A DNA stretch of 64,000 bases from Ciborinia camelliae (lineage: Eukaryota; Ascomycota; Leotiomycetes; Helotiales; Sclerotiniaceae): the NCBI GenBank assembly GCA_025890175.1, contig JANPYM010000002.1:642383-706382 (forward strand), read 5' to 3'. Every line of letters begins with the position of its first letter. Positions within the stretch are counted from its first letter, which is position 1. The translations under genes were made by a program, and so were the position numbers. The notes beneath the pieces were generated by a model that had not been told where the DNA came from, made no database searches, and saw nothing but the letters and a program-made list of their open reading frames with translations. Shown here piece by piece: positions 48,135-60,383 of the stretch.

Positions 48135-50889
48135 GTCTAGCTTGCCTTTGATTGTCTTGTCTGTGGTTAGTATTGCCAGCTCTAAAAAAACTTTAGGTAA
48201 ACCTGTTTCTTTTCAAAGATTGATGGAATTGATCACAATCAAGTATGAGGAGAGGGGTTTCAATGAGGTAGTTTGATCTCAATGAACACCAGAATGCGCT
48301 TTCTGCTAGGCAGAACTCTCAGCAACAACATGATGAACTTGCTGAGTCACTGACTATGGCAAAATCATGAGCTAAAGAATTGAGGCTATTGTCCATAATC
48401 AATTTCTTTGTTATGGAATGTGCCTATGATTCGTCTATCTCCGAGAAGCCCTTTTGATTCGCCACAGCAAGCAGCCATGAAAGCCGCTGCTCTGCATCTA
48501 CATTCTCATCGGTAAATTTCATACCCCATAGTCCGTCGTAGGTAGTACAAGATCATAGTAGAAACGGGTAGAGCAAACCGAAGGCCATATTTCTATTGAA
48601 ATATTCAATTATTGCATTGAAATCGAAACAATCTAGTATCTTGGTTTCCAAATAATTATCGATTGTTTATATTGCCAATTGAAATACTCCAACTACCTAG
48701 TATATAATCTGCATAAATTGGAATTTTGGTGGTATGCTAAAACCAAACGGAAGGGCATGAATAGCATATTTTCACGCTGCAGCAATCAACCCCTAAACCA
48801 ATGAATCAATCCATCGGAACCGCGCATGCTGCAGTCTTTGAGGTGTGAGGTGATAGCACAAGGTAGTTCTTTCTTACGTTGAAGGGGAGGGAGAATTGTC
48901 TAGTTGCGGCTGTGTGCAACCTTCCATGCAGAAGGGCTTGCCAAACTTGATCACCCATTTACCTGGCTGCGGGAGGTTACCCAACCAAATGAAACTTTCT
49001 TCATTTGCTGTTTTACTTCCTTCCTTGCCACAACAAGAATAAATGCGGCAACTTTTCTTGGTTCGGCCAGCTGCAGGGTGGCGGGTTATTTGAATGGTCA
49101 GCGCCAACTTATTAACACATCACCTTGCTGATATCAATCAATTTATCTGATGAAGCCCAAGTGGTGTTGTGCTACTAGAAATACCAGTTATGTGGATGTG
49201 ACATAATTGGTGGCAGAAATTCGGGGTTCACTTTTTTGATCAAGCATGTGACTACGCGTTCCGAACAGATCCACTAGTTTGAGTGTTTGAGTAACGGCCC
49301 GCTCCTTTTGACAGTTTGATAGATCGGCATTGGCACTAGATACTGGCATATTGACGTTTGGATTTTTGGTTGAGATTTCTTTTCAACCTTCCCAGTTGAT
49401 GAGAAGATATTACATTACAGATTTATGCAGGACTCCTATTATAGCTATAAAAAAAATCATAGAAAAGAAAGAAAATGTCGAGATACTCTTCAATTCAATT
49501 CAACTCTTCTTCCTTTGAGAATATCATATCTAGGGAGTCAAGAGAATAGATAGAACGCGTCTTGTCCTGTGCTGTGCTGTTAATATTCTGCCATCCATTC
49601 TGCCATCCATTCTGCCATCCTACCAGAAAGTGGGGTAAATGATAAAGCAACCTACTCTGTGTAGCAACAATTGATAGAGACCTACCTCGTGAAAGGGTGT
49701 GGGTTAATAATCTGATCTAATCCTATCCAATCCAATCCAATCCTATCCTATCTAGGAGATACCTACCTACCTAGGTACCCTTTGGGTTTCCAAGATCCAT
49801 TGGGTAAGGAAACTGTTTTTATTCCTGCCAATAGTTTAAGGCCAGGCGGTGAGATGAGCTGAGAGCCTCCAGCTTCTTTCTTTCTCACCCTTCCCTTCTC
49901 TTTTTATCAACCTCACAACTTTTCATCTGGTCAAATATATCTTTCATCAACTGGATGTTTATGGAATCACAAGAGTTAATCTATTGATTTTGTTGGCTTG
50001 TGTTTTGTGCTGCTTCATTTCTATTCTATTCTATTCTATTGTTTTATCTAAAATCACACCAATATCAAAGTAAGTGATCAAACAAGTCCTACTACCCACA
50101 AGGCTGGATACAATGAATTGTAGCTCAACAATCCCTTTCAATTCAATTGCTGGCAAAGACTTGCATATCTAAGTGGCACTAGACTAGTCTGCCCATTCTA
50201 TGATCTTCTGCTAATCTGACTATCTACTGCAGTAAATCAACCCCTCACTCTTATTCAAAACCCCTCTTGCTACTCAACTAGCTCCACCTCCAACAACAAA
50301 AAATTACGACGATTTCCTCTTACTACAACGCCTTGATTTGTTCAAAGAACTTGATATTCTATCACGGACTACAAAGTTGCTCTCTATCAGTCAAAAGTCT
50401 AGCTATTGATTGCTCAACTTCAAAGAGTATGCTTCAGCTTTCTCCCAACACTCACTCTTATGAATTCAGTCATGCAATGGCTTGATTTCTTCCTGTAACA
50501 CTATTTTCTTTCCAAGGTGATCAATGTAATCTTTACACCTTTAGTGCACTTTCCTTCACTTCTTTGTTGGCCCTAAGAATCCATTCTTTTCCATGCTCTG
50601 GAGCTTATAAGATAATATCTTGTTTTACACTTTTGTGTTCTGTTTAACCAAGCAGCATGTTTCTTTCACCCACAAGCAAGCCCATTTTGATACGCAGATG
50701 AAATATACTTTCTTCAACCCAAATATTTCTACTTATATCTCATCCTTTTACTTTTACTGTTTATCCCCTAATTAAATCATCTTATCCTTCATTAGTTGCT
50801 GCCTTTCGGCCTTTTAATTTGCTTCCTAACACTCATCTTCAGGTAAATTCGAGAGTCCTCTCTCGGGGAAACCCTCATTAGCTGTCTCC
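48135..50889. promoter_or_regulatory. Long divergent region upstream of transporter and Argonaute
   Basis: 2.75 kb between two genes read away from each other. Its left part holds the transporter promoter. From about 49860 to 50889 the plus strand is rich in C/T tracts and has possible 5'-UTR splice sites (donor AAG|GTAAGT-like at about 50069; acceptor CTGCAG at about 50231), so the Argonaute mRNA may have a long, spliced leader. A CCATCCATTCTG repeat lies at 49592-49620 and an ATTCTATTCT run at 50021-50040. No protein gene is recognised. Confidence 0.45.
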
Positions 50890-53800
50890 ATGTCTTTTGA
50901 CCCAGCAGCACGTGGTCGTGGCCGTGGTGGTCGTGGTGGAGGAGACCGTGGACGAGGAGGTGGTTATGGTGGTGGAGACCGTGGTGGAAGAGGTGGTGGT
51001 GGTCGAGGTGGAACTGGATATGGAGGAGGTGGACGAGGTCGTGGCGGCCAGGTTATTATCTTCAAGTAAGGACTTTACTTTACTCTTCTGGACATTGATT
51101 TAATAAATTCTGCAGAGACCCTCATCATGCCGCGGAGGCCCCTGATGCGAGAGTCGCCAATATGGAAAATGAGTACCACCAGAGTATGTCTGGAATCGAC
51201 GCTTTAAGTAAGATGTCACTCAACCAGAAATATCCTGCTCGTCCAGGATACGGGACTAGTGGTAGAAAAGTTCAACTTTATACCAATTCATTCTCGTTGA
51301 ACACTAGCCCCAACTTTGCTTTGGGTCGATATATGGTGGATATCATTCCGAACATGGACACAAAAAAAAAGAAACGAACCCAGATTTTTAGACTCGTGCT
51401 TGAGCTACCAGAATTTGCGAACACTCCAGTTACGACTGACTACGCGTCCATGCTCATTACCCCAAATAAGCTGCCTTTTAAAGATGAACGGATTTTCAAC
51501 ATCACTTGGCGAAGCGAAGGGGAAGACGACCCTCTTCCGAATGCCCAAGTTTACCAAGTTAGAATCGGGTCCCCGACCTCTTTTAACATCTCCGATTTCG
51601 TTCAATTTTTATCCAAGAGCTCTGCCACTGATGTATCAGACATACAAAAAGAGGAGACCGTACAGGTCATGAATACCCTGATGGGATTTTATGCTAAAAG
51701 AGACAAAGGAACTGTTTCCATTGCCGGTAACAGACATTTCTCTACAGCTCGAAAGGGCAATGAGCACAATTTTACTAGCCTCAACATGGGATTAGAGGCT
51801 ATTCGCGGCTTCTATCAGAGTGTTAGGCCAGCCACTGGTCGACTTCTGTTGAACGTGAACGTCACCCACTCTGTTTTCCTTGAGTCTGCTCCTCTTGCAG
51901 ATTTGTTCAAAAGACTTGGCCAACGCCATGGTGTTGTGGACAAGATCAAGCGAAAGCGTGTTGAAGTGATTCACTTGCCCGCGAAAAAGTCAAAAGCCGG
52001 TACAACTATTCCACGAGAGAAATCGATCTGGGATTTGGCTCATCCAAGAGATGGTTCGAATGAGGACCATCCCCCGCAAATTGCGAGATATGGCGCTGGC
52101 CCAAAAGATGTCAAATTTTACATCTCCGCCGAATCACCATCAACGAAAGGCGACGCCCCAACAAAGTCTGGATCAAAGAAAGCTTCGGGACCAACAATCA
52201 AAGTCAACTCGTACATCTCGGTATATGATTATTTCAAGTTGAAATATCCGAAATTCAATTTGAACCCAAGTTTTCCCGTGGTCAACGTCGGTAATAACAT
52301 CAAACCTTCTTATCTGCCCGCGGAGGTTTGCATAATTAAACCGGGCCAAGTTGTGAAAAAGTCTCTTCTAGGAGATCAAACCCGTTTGATGTTAGACTTT
52401 GCAAACAGAAGACCGGAACCAAATGCCATGTCCATTATCACTTCTGGCAAACAAGTCTTGGGATTAAATGCTAAAGACAACCCCCTCTTATCTCAATTTG
52501 GAGTTCAGGTTGGTAACAGCCTCATAACTGTTCAAGGGCGTGTGCTACCGCCACCGGTAATCAACTACAAGAACCAGCAAAAACGCCCAACGACACTAAT
52601 ACCTAGTGACGGTTCTTGGAATATGAGAGGCACGCGTTTCCATACTTGTGGAAATCTTGGACCATGGACCTATATGGTAGTTGAATCCAACAGCCGTAGT
52701 GCTAGATGGGATCCCGACGATGCGGCGGTGGCTGTGGACCAATTCCGAAAACACCTTGAGGGTGCGGGTATTGGGTCACAACAATACATGGGGGTACCCG
52801 CTCCTACCATCAAACACAAAGATGGCAATGAAGAGGAAACCTCTAAAGCTGCTGCGGACACATTCCGCAAGCTTACTACATCCAAAAATCTCCCGAAACC
52901 CAAGTTTGTTCTTTGCATCCTTCCGGTCAACGATGTAATGCTTTATAACACAATAAAGAGGTTTGGAGATACCATAGCTGGTATACATACTGTTTGTGTA
53001 CAGTACTCCAAGTTTGTAAAGGGAGATCCCCAGTACTTTGGCAATGTTGCTTTGAAGTTCAATCTTAAAGCTGGTGGTATCAACCAGACTATCGATAAAC
53101 TTGGAATCATTAACGAGGGAAAGACTATGGTTGTCGGGATCGATGTAACACATCCATCTCCAGGATCAAGGGACACAGCTCCCAGTATTGCCGCCATGGT
53201 GACAAGCACCGATAAATTATTGGGCCAATGGTCTGGTATTTGTCGCTTGCAAACTAAGGCCCGACAAGAAATGGTGTCGGACCTTGAATCGATGTTCACT
53301 AATCTGTTGACGATTTGGTTCAGGAAAAACAAGGCGTGGCCTGAGAACATTCTGATCTACAGAGACGGTGTTTCTGAAGGGCAATACAACACCTTGATTG
53401 AGGAAGAATTACCGAAGATCAGAAATGCTTGTCGGCAAAAGTATCCGGCGGATAATATCAAAAAGGGCCTGCCGAAAATTTCAATAATAGTCTGTGGCAA
53501 ACGTCACCACACTCGCTTTTATCCAAAGGATACTGAAAGTGCCGATTCGAAATCAAATTGTCCTGCCGGAACTGTCGTTGATCGTGGTGTCACCGAATCT
53601 CGCAACTGGGACTTTTTTCTTCAGCCACATCAATGCCTGATGGGAACCGCAAGACCGTGCCATTATTTTGTCATTAAAGATGAAATCTTTAAATCCCAGA
53701 AGATTAAGCCTCCCCATAAGACTTCCGCGGATGCTCTTGAGGAATTGACGCACAACATGTGCCATTTGTTCGGACGAGCTACCAAGGCTGTTAGTTTATG

Positions 53801-53987
53801 TCCTCCAGCATACTATGCAGATTTATTATGCACGCGCATGAGAGCCTACCTTGCGGATCATTATGATCCTCCAACAGGAAACACGACTCCAGTGCCAGGA
53901 GCCGGTCCAGCACCAGCTGCCGGTGCAGTAGACCAGTCGCGAGTCACGGTACATTCTGATATTGCCGAGTCAATGTTCTGGATCTAA
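50890..53987 (+). CDS. Argonaute protein (QDE-2-like)
   Basis: Argonaute binds small RNAs and cuts or silences matching RNA. Two exons (50890-51065 and 51116-53987) give 1,015 residues. The N-terminus (about 1-55) is an RGG box of Arg-Gly repeats. ArgoN, linker and PAZ regions follow, then Mid and PIWI. The catalytic residues can be seen: Asp in VGIDVTHPS (about 735), Asp in YRDGVSEGQY (about 808) and His in GTARPCHYF (about 906), so slicing is probably possible. The protein ends in AESMFWI. Overall it is closest in layout to Neurospora QDE-2 of the quelling pathway rather than to the meiotic paralogue SMS-2, but this is an inference. The start is the first ATG of the RGG exon. Confidence 0.94.
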
Positions 53988-55042
53988 GAATCTCGATATG
54001 TTACTGACCACAACACTCGTGCTTTTTCTTAACAAGTTGGTAATATCCTCGAGTTCCCATGTTATCTTCTACCTTACGCACCTCCTCAGAATACGGACAA
54101 GTGAATGCGAAGTTCTAACACGTTTATTGGTCGAGTCATTCCTCAATTATGGCGATTGTTTATCATGGGCGAAATAGGGGTTTCCTTTTTTATTCACATG
54201 TTTGAGAATTGCGGCAGTTTACTTAGTTAAATTTTCCAACTACGGATGCAGTAGCTTTGGCTAAAATAGGGTTATTTAGTAGAACAGAAATGCAAAGTTG
54301 GTTTCATTATACTTGTGATGTGTGATACCTCGTTCCAAACCGGGTTTATTACAATACGTAGCTGGATCGATTGTTTGAAATTTGATCATGTCTTGGGTGG
54401 AATGCTAAGGAGTAGATGTTTCAGCCACGTTTTGCTCTTTTGGGAAATGCTGATAAGCGAAGAACGCCCTTTTTTTCTTTTTGGGGGGAAAAGGGAAAAG
54501 GCACGAAATGGCAATGCGTTCTCCTTTTTCCTTTTCAATATTAAAAGGGCTTCGTCGCCAAGATTTTGGGTGGAAACTAATGGGAGGGAGATATGTATGG
54601 ACTCGTCAGCTCTCGGATAGATTGGGTCACGGTGGATTTGGGTGATGAAGGGGTAGGAGATAGAGATAATGGGGATGTATGTATCTCTTTCATTTATGAT
54701 TTAATTCGTCGATTGATCGAGTGGTTGCTTTATGCTTGTTATTTTCTTGGGTGTGCGAAGTTTTGAAGTTTTGAAGTGTTGCAGTTTTGATTAAGAAGTA
54801 TTTTTAGGGATTGAGGATTGAGGTTATTGAACTGTGGACCCAGGACCCGCTCTTTATATGGATGAATGAATGAGAAGTTATCGTGAGATGTATACACTCT
54901 GCTTGATCTAACCATCAATCATATCATACAACCCAAAATCCTTTCTCAACGTAAGGCACCCTTCTCTCCCCCCCTCTTCTTCCCTTCTCCTACTCCTCCT
55001 CGTCCATTCCAAAACTAACACATCATCCCCCCTCCATCTAGC
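53988..55042. other. Space between Argonaute and small secreted protein
   Basis: 1.05 kb. The first part is probably the Argonaute 3' UTR. A 101-codon frame at 54315-54620 has no family resemblance and is left out. The last 150 bp are C/T-rich and lead to the next start. Confidence 0.5.
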
Positions 55043-55731
55043 ATGCTATACAACCTAATTTCCCTCCTCACTCTTCTCTTCCTGATTCTCCTCGCCCACC
55101 CAACAAACGCTTGCCTCATCTACCACGCCACGGCCCCCTTCGCCAAGGACAAACCATTCATCGGCAAGATAGTCGATAATGGAGTTGAGACGTGCTGGAT
55201 CAATATGACGTATAATGAGCATTGGGAACGACAGTTGATGGAAAACGAGGCGGATTGGAAGAGGCAGGAGTGGGCTGTGAGTTTTCCCTACGAATCATGA
55301 GAAAGGGGGTTTGGATAAGAGGAGTGGAGAGGGACGCCAATGCTAATGTGTGAGTGATATAATTAATAGTGGAAACCATGGCGGTTTACATGTACGCAGA
55401 AATTATGGGAGGGGAAAATGAAGGCCAATACTACGGTATGTCATGTCATCCCATCCCATCTCATCTCACTCGCCCTCTCATATCATACCAGCACATGCTT
55501 CCTTTCATGGAGTCATTTACCCCATCGCACAACACTCTATACATCACAAAACAAGGAGAAACTAACATGCACAATCCACAGGACCGAAAATACTACGCCG
55601 AAGTAGGCGTTGGACTCCGTGGCGTAACGTATAGAGCACATGGAGAGAAGTTTTGGTTTAATCCGGATACGGTTGAGGATGTGGAGGGGGAGCGGTGGGT
55701 TTATAATAAGAAGTTGTGGTGTCCTAAGTAG
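55043..55731 (+). CDS. Small secreted protein, four cysteines
   Basis: I do not recognise a family. Three exons (55043-55276, 55370-55435, 55582-55731) give 149 residues. The N-terminus is a clear signal peptide (MLYNLISLLTLLFLILLAHP) with likely cleavage before Cys24 (TNA-C). The mature part has four cysteines (24, 51, 86, 147), enough for two disulfide bonds, and is rich in Trp, Tyr and Lys (EWAWKPWRFTC, KLWCPK). One N-glycosylation site (NMT) and one NTT site occur. The introns have good GTGAGT/GTATGT donors and TAG/CAG acceptors. Size, secretion and cysteine content fit a candidate effector or a small secreted antimicrobial-type protein; no activity is claimed. Confidence 0.8.
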
Positions 55732-56136
55732 TATGGAATAGATGGTGTAAGTGGATAGGGGTGGAGTGGGAGGAAAGTCATGCTAGTGTGCTGGAAGAAG
55801 GATATATTAGCGTATTGAGTGGAATGTTTAAGTGAACATAGGCGTCAAGTTGGCAATAGACTTTTTCAGCTTTGCCTCGATATTTGGAATCACGGATGTA
55901 TGATGGGTGAGGGCTATTTTGCTTTCATTGTGTAGCGAGGGGATATTTCCACTGCCCATATTTGTTTCTAGAGCTAACAAAAATACACCACATCCTTCTA
56001 TTTCAAGCTATTTCTCTTGTAGATAAGAAAGCCACCAGCACCAATATTTTGAGAATCTTCCTTATTTAGCTGAAAAAATTTGAACTTTCAAGTCCTCACC
56101 CTCCGAGTCCTCGCCAATTTACCAATCTATCTCTCG
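55732..56136. other. Convergent space
   Basis: 405 bp between two 3' ends. No gene is seen. Confidence 0.5.
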
Positions 56137-57174
56137 TCATTGGAAAATCCATTGGGAGAGCACAAACTCGTCTGCTATCTCTTCATACTGCTTCAATCCC
56201 AGTTGCTGTGCCTTTGGCTTGGGAACTTCGGGCTTCGTAGGCATCTTATCAAGTTCAAGTTTTGCAAATCCAACCTCATAAGTTAATGCATCACAATTAG
56301 TCAGAGAACTTTTGAGTCCGTCGTAAAAGGGGTTGTCATTCAGCGCTACATCCATCGTCTTCTTGGTTATACGCTGGATATCCCGACACGCTGTACTGAA
56401 ATCATAGTAACCATCCCTGAAAGAGTTGCCGTTTGTAAAAATGGTGATTTCAGTGATCTTTGGGCAGAGAACAGGTAGGGTCTGCCAAAAGTCACAATAT
56501 TCGGATACCAAATCATTGGCAGTGTGTAGACTGAGGGCCTATATCACCACGCCTAGTTAGTGCCAGTGCTTGGTATCATAGATAGCTCACAAATGTATTC
56601 TGTAGGATATACTAACGAGTTTTTTAACGAATGTCAGCCGATGCTTATAAAGTCTTCTAATACTCTTGTCGAGTTCGCTGCTGTCCTCGGATGTACTCAA
56701 CACATCATGCATAAAGAATATATCCCTCTCAAAATCAACCCATGTAACGAATGTAAGTCCTTTCGGGAAACTTTTTAGAATCTTATTTTTCAATTCCTCT
56801 GGCTCATCTTGAAGCTGAGGAACTATCCAGGCGTGTCTGAAAGCCGAGTATCTCTTCAAACAAGCTGCTCGTGCTTCATGGCACACATGAGTGAGGAGAG
56901 GACAATTGGGACTTTCAGAGTTGATATGAACAATCGATGGTGAAGTGGTTAGGTAGATACCGTAACTCCAGACCATGTCGCGAACCTCGAGGGGGAGTTT
57001 TGGAAACGGGTGAAACGTTAATGCTCCAGTGTCATTGACATCTTTGACCGGATTGTTGAGTTCAGGTTCCTTGACAGGTTGAGGGTCGCCGTCTTCTGCC
57101 AAACAAATGTAAGTGATTGCAATAAAACTGAAAGATGAAGAACGTTACTTACTCGCAACATCATTGCCCTCCAT
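56137..57174 (-). CDS. 2EXR-domain protein
   Basis: The 2EXR domain is a common fungal domain with two ExR-type motifs, related in style to F-box-like proteins; its function is unknown. Three exons (57174-57153, 57095-56617, 56538-56137) give 300 residues. The start MEGNDVA is a 22-nt first exon. Domain marks: FHPFPKLPLEVRDMVW, then IVHINSESPNCPLLTHVCHEARAACLKRYS, a WVDFERDIFF strand and RRLYKHRLTFVKKLALSLH, with the last joined over intron 2 using a GTTAGT donor (a later GTGAGC donor would break the frame). A CACTAAC branch site supports this join. Fungi carry many such genes and this one is typical in size. Confidence 0.82.
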
Positions 57175-57899
57175 TTTGACTTTATGATGTTGATGTTTGA
57201 AAGAGAGTTTGAGGTGATGAAAAGTTTTGGAAAGTGAAGGTGAGAAGTTTTGAATTGAAGGGTGCCTAGCTTAGTAACTTTTACTAAAGTGAAGTAAAGG
57301 AAGGAAGGAAGTAGATGAGGGAGGCACGACCTGATGATAAGTGCACCTGACTTACACGTGCCAGCCCGCTTGCCTTCACTCAGGTTGGAGCATCTTTATT
57401 TCCTATTTCATATGTGTGACCGTGAGAATTTCCGTTTGCAATTAATAAGGGAGATATATCAAAAGCCAAGTTCAATTGACATTTACTACTGTAAAAGAAA
57501 CCTCATGCTTTCTCACTGATATTCTTACTCTTCATAACATTACTTTTGAGATTACTAGTTCTCTAGGCACGATGAAATGAATGAAAAATGACAGTCGCTA
57601 TGCATGACTACCTAGTCAGCTTTCTAATAGGCATGTTTCACTTGTATGGACAACCTAAGAAGATACAATGTTCAAAATGATAATGTACAATCATTAATCT
57701 ATGAATCTTTAACCCGAATTTTTTATCATACTTCATTCGCTTAATCGGCATCAAGTAACTCCTAGAGGAGTTACCCGCTTCATAATACCATCCATCAATG
57801 TTATCAAACTTGGTAGTATATGGGTATCAAAGAAATCCCCGCCATCTCCCAGTCCCTATCCTCTGCATTTATATTTTCTGTTTCTCTATACAAATTTCT
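57175..57899. other. Space between two minus-strand genes
   Basis: 725 bp with the promoter of the 2EXR gene. No gene is seen. A short inverted repeat, AACTCCTAGAGGAGTT, lies at 57756-57771 and could be a small hairpin in the 3' region of the next gene. Confidence 0.45.
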
Positions 57900-59092
57900 T
57901 TACAATTCCTGCTCCCTAAAAGCAAAGCTTCCATGCAGAGTATCTGATTCCTCCAACTTCATCTCTTGCTTCATGTTTTGCTTTGTACTCAATGGTTCAT
58001 CTGATGCTTGGGAGTTTATTTCTCGCTTTGGATTTGGATTTGGCTCCTGCTTCGGCTCCTGCTTCATCTTCTGCTTCGTCTCCTGAGTCGTCTCAACACC
58101 ATCCATGGCTACTCCAGAATCATCACCTTCGTGGTCATCGTTCTCGTCGTAATCATTATCGTTAATGTCTTCGGGTTTCAAGAGGCTTTTCTGGAAAGGT
58201 GCTTCCACTGACCAATCGGTTATGCACTGAGAGGGGGAGAGAGTTAGTTTACTGGAGATTCTGTAGGGTGTAGTAGATGCGTATGAAATCAGTATATGGG
58301 TTGTGGGTTGTGGAAAGTGAAGTGCAAGCAGTGAAAACCAAGGTACCTTAACATCCAAAGCCGGACATCTATATCCATAGACCTTCCACTTCCTAGCCCA
58401 ATATTCTTCCGCTTCTTTACCAAATCTCTATTACGCCAAGAATGTTAGTCGCCAATTTCCCAAAGCTCCAATCTTCACCCACAAACGACCAAAAAAAGAC
58501 AACCATCATATAATGCACTTACCTGTTCCACTGCTTCCCTCAAAACATTTCTCATTTCCCCCTCCACCTCTCTAATCGTCATCAGGATCCTCCCATCTCC
58601 CTTCCCAAACCTCATCCCCACAAACCCCCTCATCAAATCCCTCTTCCCCCTCATCTCCTCAAACATGCCCACCAGAACTTTAATCCACGCCCCCTCCATC
58701 TCCGCCCTACCAACAGGCTGCAAGGAACCCTCCGCTCTCGCATCCCTGCCATTTCCACCCCCCCTCTTCCCACCCTCTCCAAGCCGTCCAAAATAACTAT
58801 CAACCTCCATACAAAACTCCAAATACCTATCTTTATAACCCGCAAAGCCCAGGAAGTTGGAGCTGGAAGATGGATATTTGCGGCACACGCCCTCGAGAAT
58901 GTGCGAAGCTTCGATCGACCAAAGACGAGCCCAGGCTCGATAGGTAATCGTTGGTCGACCGTAGATAGAGAGGAATAGTGGAGAGAAATCAAGGGTTTTG
59001 TATTGCGAGGGATGAACGGTAACACCGGCTGCGGAGAGAAATTCTTGATCCATGGTCGGGGCGGCAATGGGAGGATACTGCGTGGTGGACAT
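57900..59092 (-). CDS. Hypothetical protein with acidic, KQE-rich tail
   Basis: I do not recognise this gene. Three exons (59092-58523, 58427-58347, 58226-57900) give 325 residues; all junctions are in phase 0. The first two thirds look like a folded, mostly helical domain: YRAWARLWSIEASHILEGVC, GYKDRYLEFCMEVDSYFGRL, WIKVLVGMFEEMRGKRDLMRG and EYWARKWKVYGYRCPALDVK. The last third is low-complexity: a D/N/E run (NDNDYDENDDHEGDD) followed by KQEPKQEPNPNPKRE and KQNMKQEMKLEE repeats, so it is probably disordered. A second Met at residue 14 could also be the start. Good splice sites and frame continuity support a real gene. Confidence 0.7.
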
Positions 59093-60383
59093 TTTGTATT
59101 TTGGGGTTGTGATATTTGGCGTGTTTAGTTTGAGATTCCGATTTAAGTTGAGTATTTGGGATTCTACTTCGACAAAAGTTGATGTTATCGAATTCTCGAG
59201 TTGTCGAGTTAAAGGTGGAAGGACCTTTAAGAAGAGCTTTATGCATCTTCAAGTTGCGAGTGGAACAAGTGATTTTGTTTTCGTTTTTAGCATGGTGATT
59301 AGCAAATTAGATTGGATGGTATTCACTTGAATTGCTCTAGCCAGTTTGTACGGTAAAGGTGATCTTGAATGCGGTGAGTTGAGGATTCAAGTTTTGCCTG
59401 CCTGCTGGTGAATATTTTCTTTCATCTTGTCACTGTTGATTCCCAACAATCAATATAGATAAACCCAACTGCCGCTGTATCAGTTCGTATTTATCTCACC
59501 TTTCGTCCCCTTTAAACTTTCAATAACAGTTCGTTCAATCGTATGTATACAAAGTCATGCCCATTATCCCACGCGATGGATGGATTAAATTGCACCCCAA
59601 AACATACATACTTCTCTCCAATATTCAAGCCCGAGAGATCATTTCATTGTCAAATATGAATTAGGGTACTGAAGATTACTGAAGATTACTTAAGTATAAG
59701 ACTTTTTGAGTTTTGAGTTTCGCATGCGATTTATTTCGTACATCGCGTGCCTCCCATCCCATCTCCCTCGCTTAAATGGGTACATTTAGATATGCGAGTT
59801 ATCTCTTGCGACGGGAGTATTAGCAAAGCTTAGGTTTGCTCTAACACCTATAAACTATGGATATTTCTTAATTCAGGTTCCTATACTATGTACTGCCCAT
59901 CCAATTCCATCTCATCTCCACCTCATTCCTCCTCCATCCCAGCCAAACCATTCAGTCAACCAAAACTAAACTCCCATCACCATCATGCACTACAAGTCCA
60001 CAAAAAGATAAGAGAATAGAAGAATACATGAGTGTGTAAATACATGCTAAGTAACTTGAAAAGGGTTCCTTCACCAAAACGCCAAATGAATTGGTTTCCC
60101 CAACACCCGTCCTAATGCAGAACCAAAACGGAAACAAAACAGAAATTCGAAGATGAACACGCCACCAATCCAATTCTATCCAATGGTATCGGTCCATGCT
60201 TTCCCTTCCTTTATCTACCTTCCAGTTACTGCACCAAAAACACCGTCCCAGTAGCAAGTAGCAAGCAAAGCAAGTAATCAGCGAGCTTCCTGATACAACT
60301 GTTTCCCATCCCTCCATTTATACTCCAGGGCGAAGCGAGGACAAGAAATAGTAACGAGGAAAGAAAATCAAACAAAATTATTC
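59093..60383. other. Intergenic space
   Basis: 1.3 kb between two minus-strand genes. A 121-codon frame at 59952-60317 (-) is rich in Trp and Cys, has no relatives I recognise and lies where the 3' UTR of this strand's neighbour would be, so I do not call it. ACTGAAGATT occurs twice in tandem (59670-59690). Confidence 0.45.

Noticed and set aside
50897..51103. Val/Glu-rich frame in the Argonaute first exon
   Set aside because: It is the +1 frame of the Arg-Gly repeat exon.
59952..60317. 121-codon minus-strand frame
   Set aside because: No relatives, unusual Trp/Cys content and no splice-supported extension; it lies in likely untranslated DNA.
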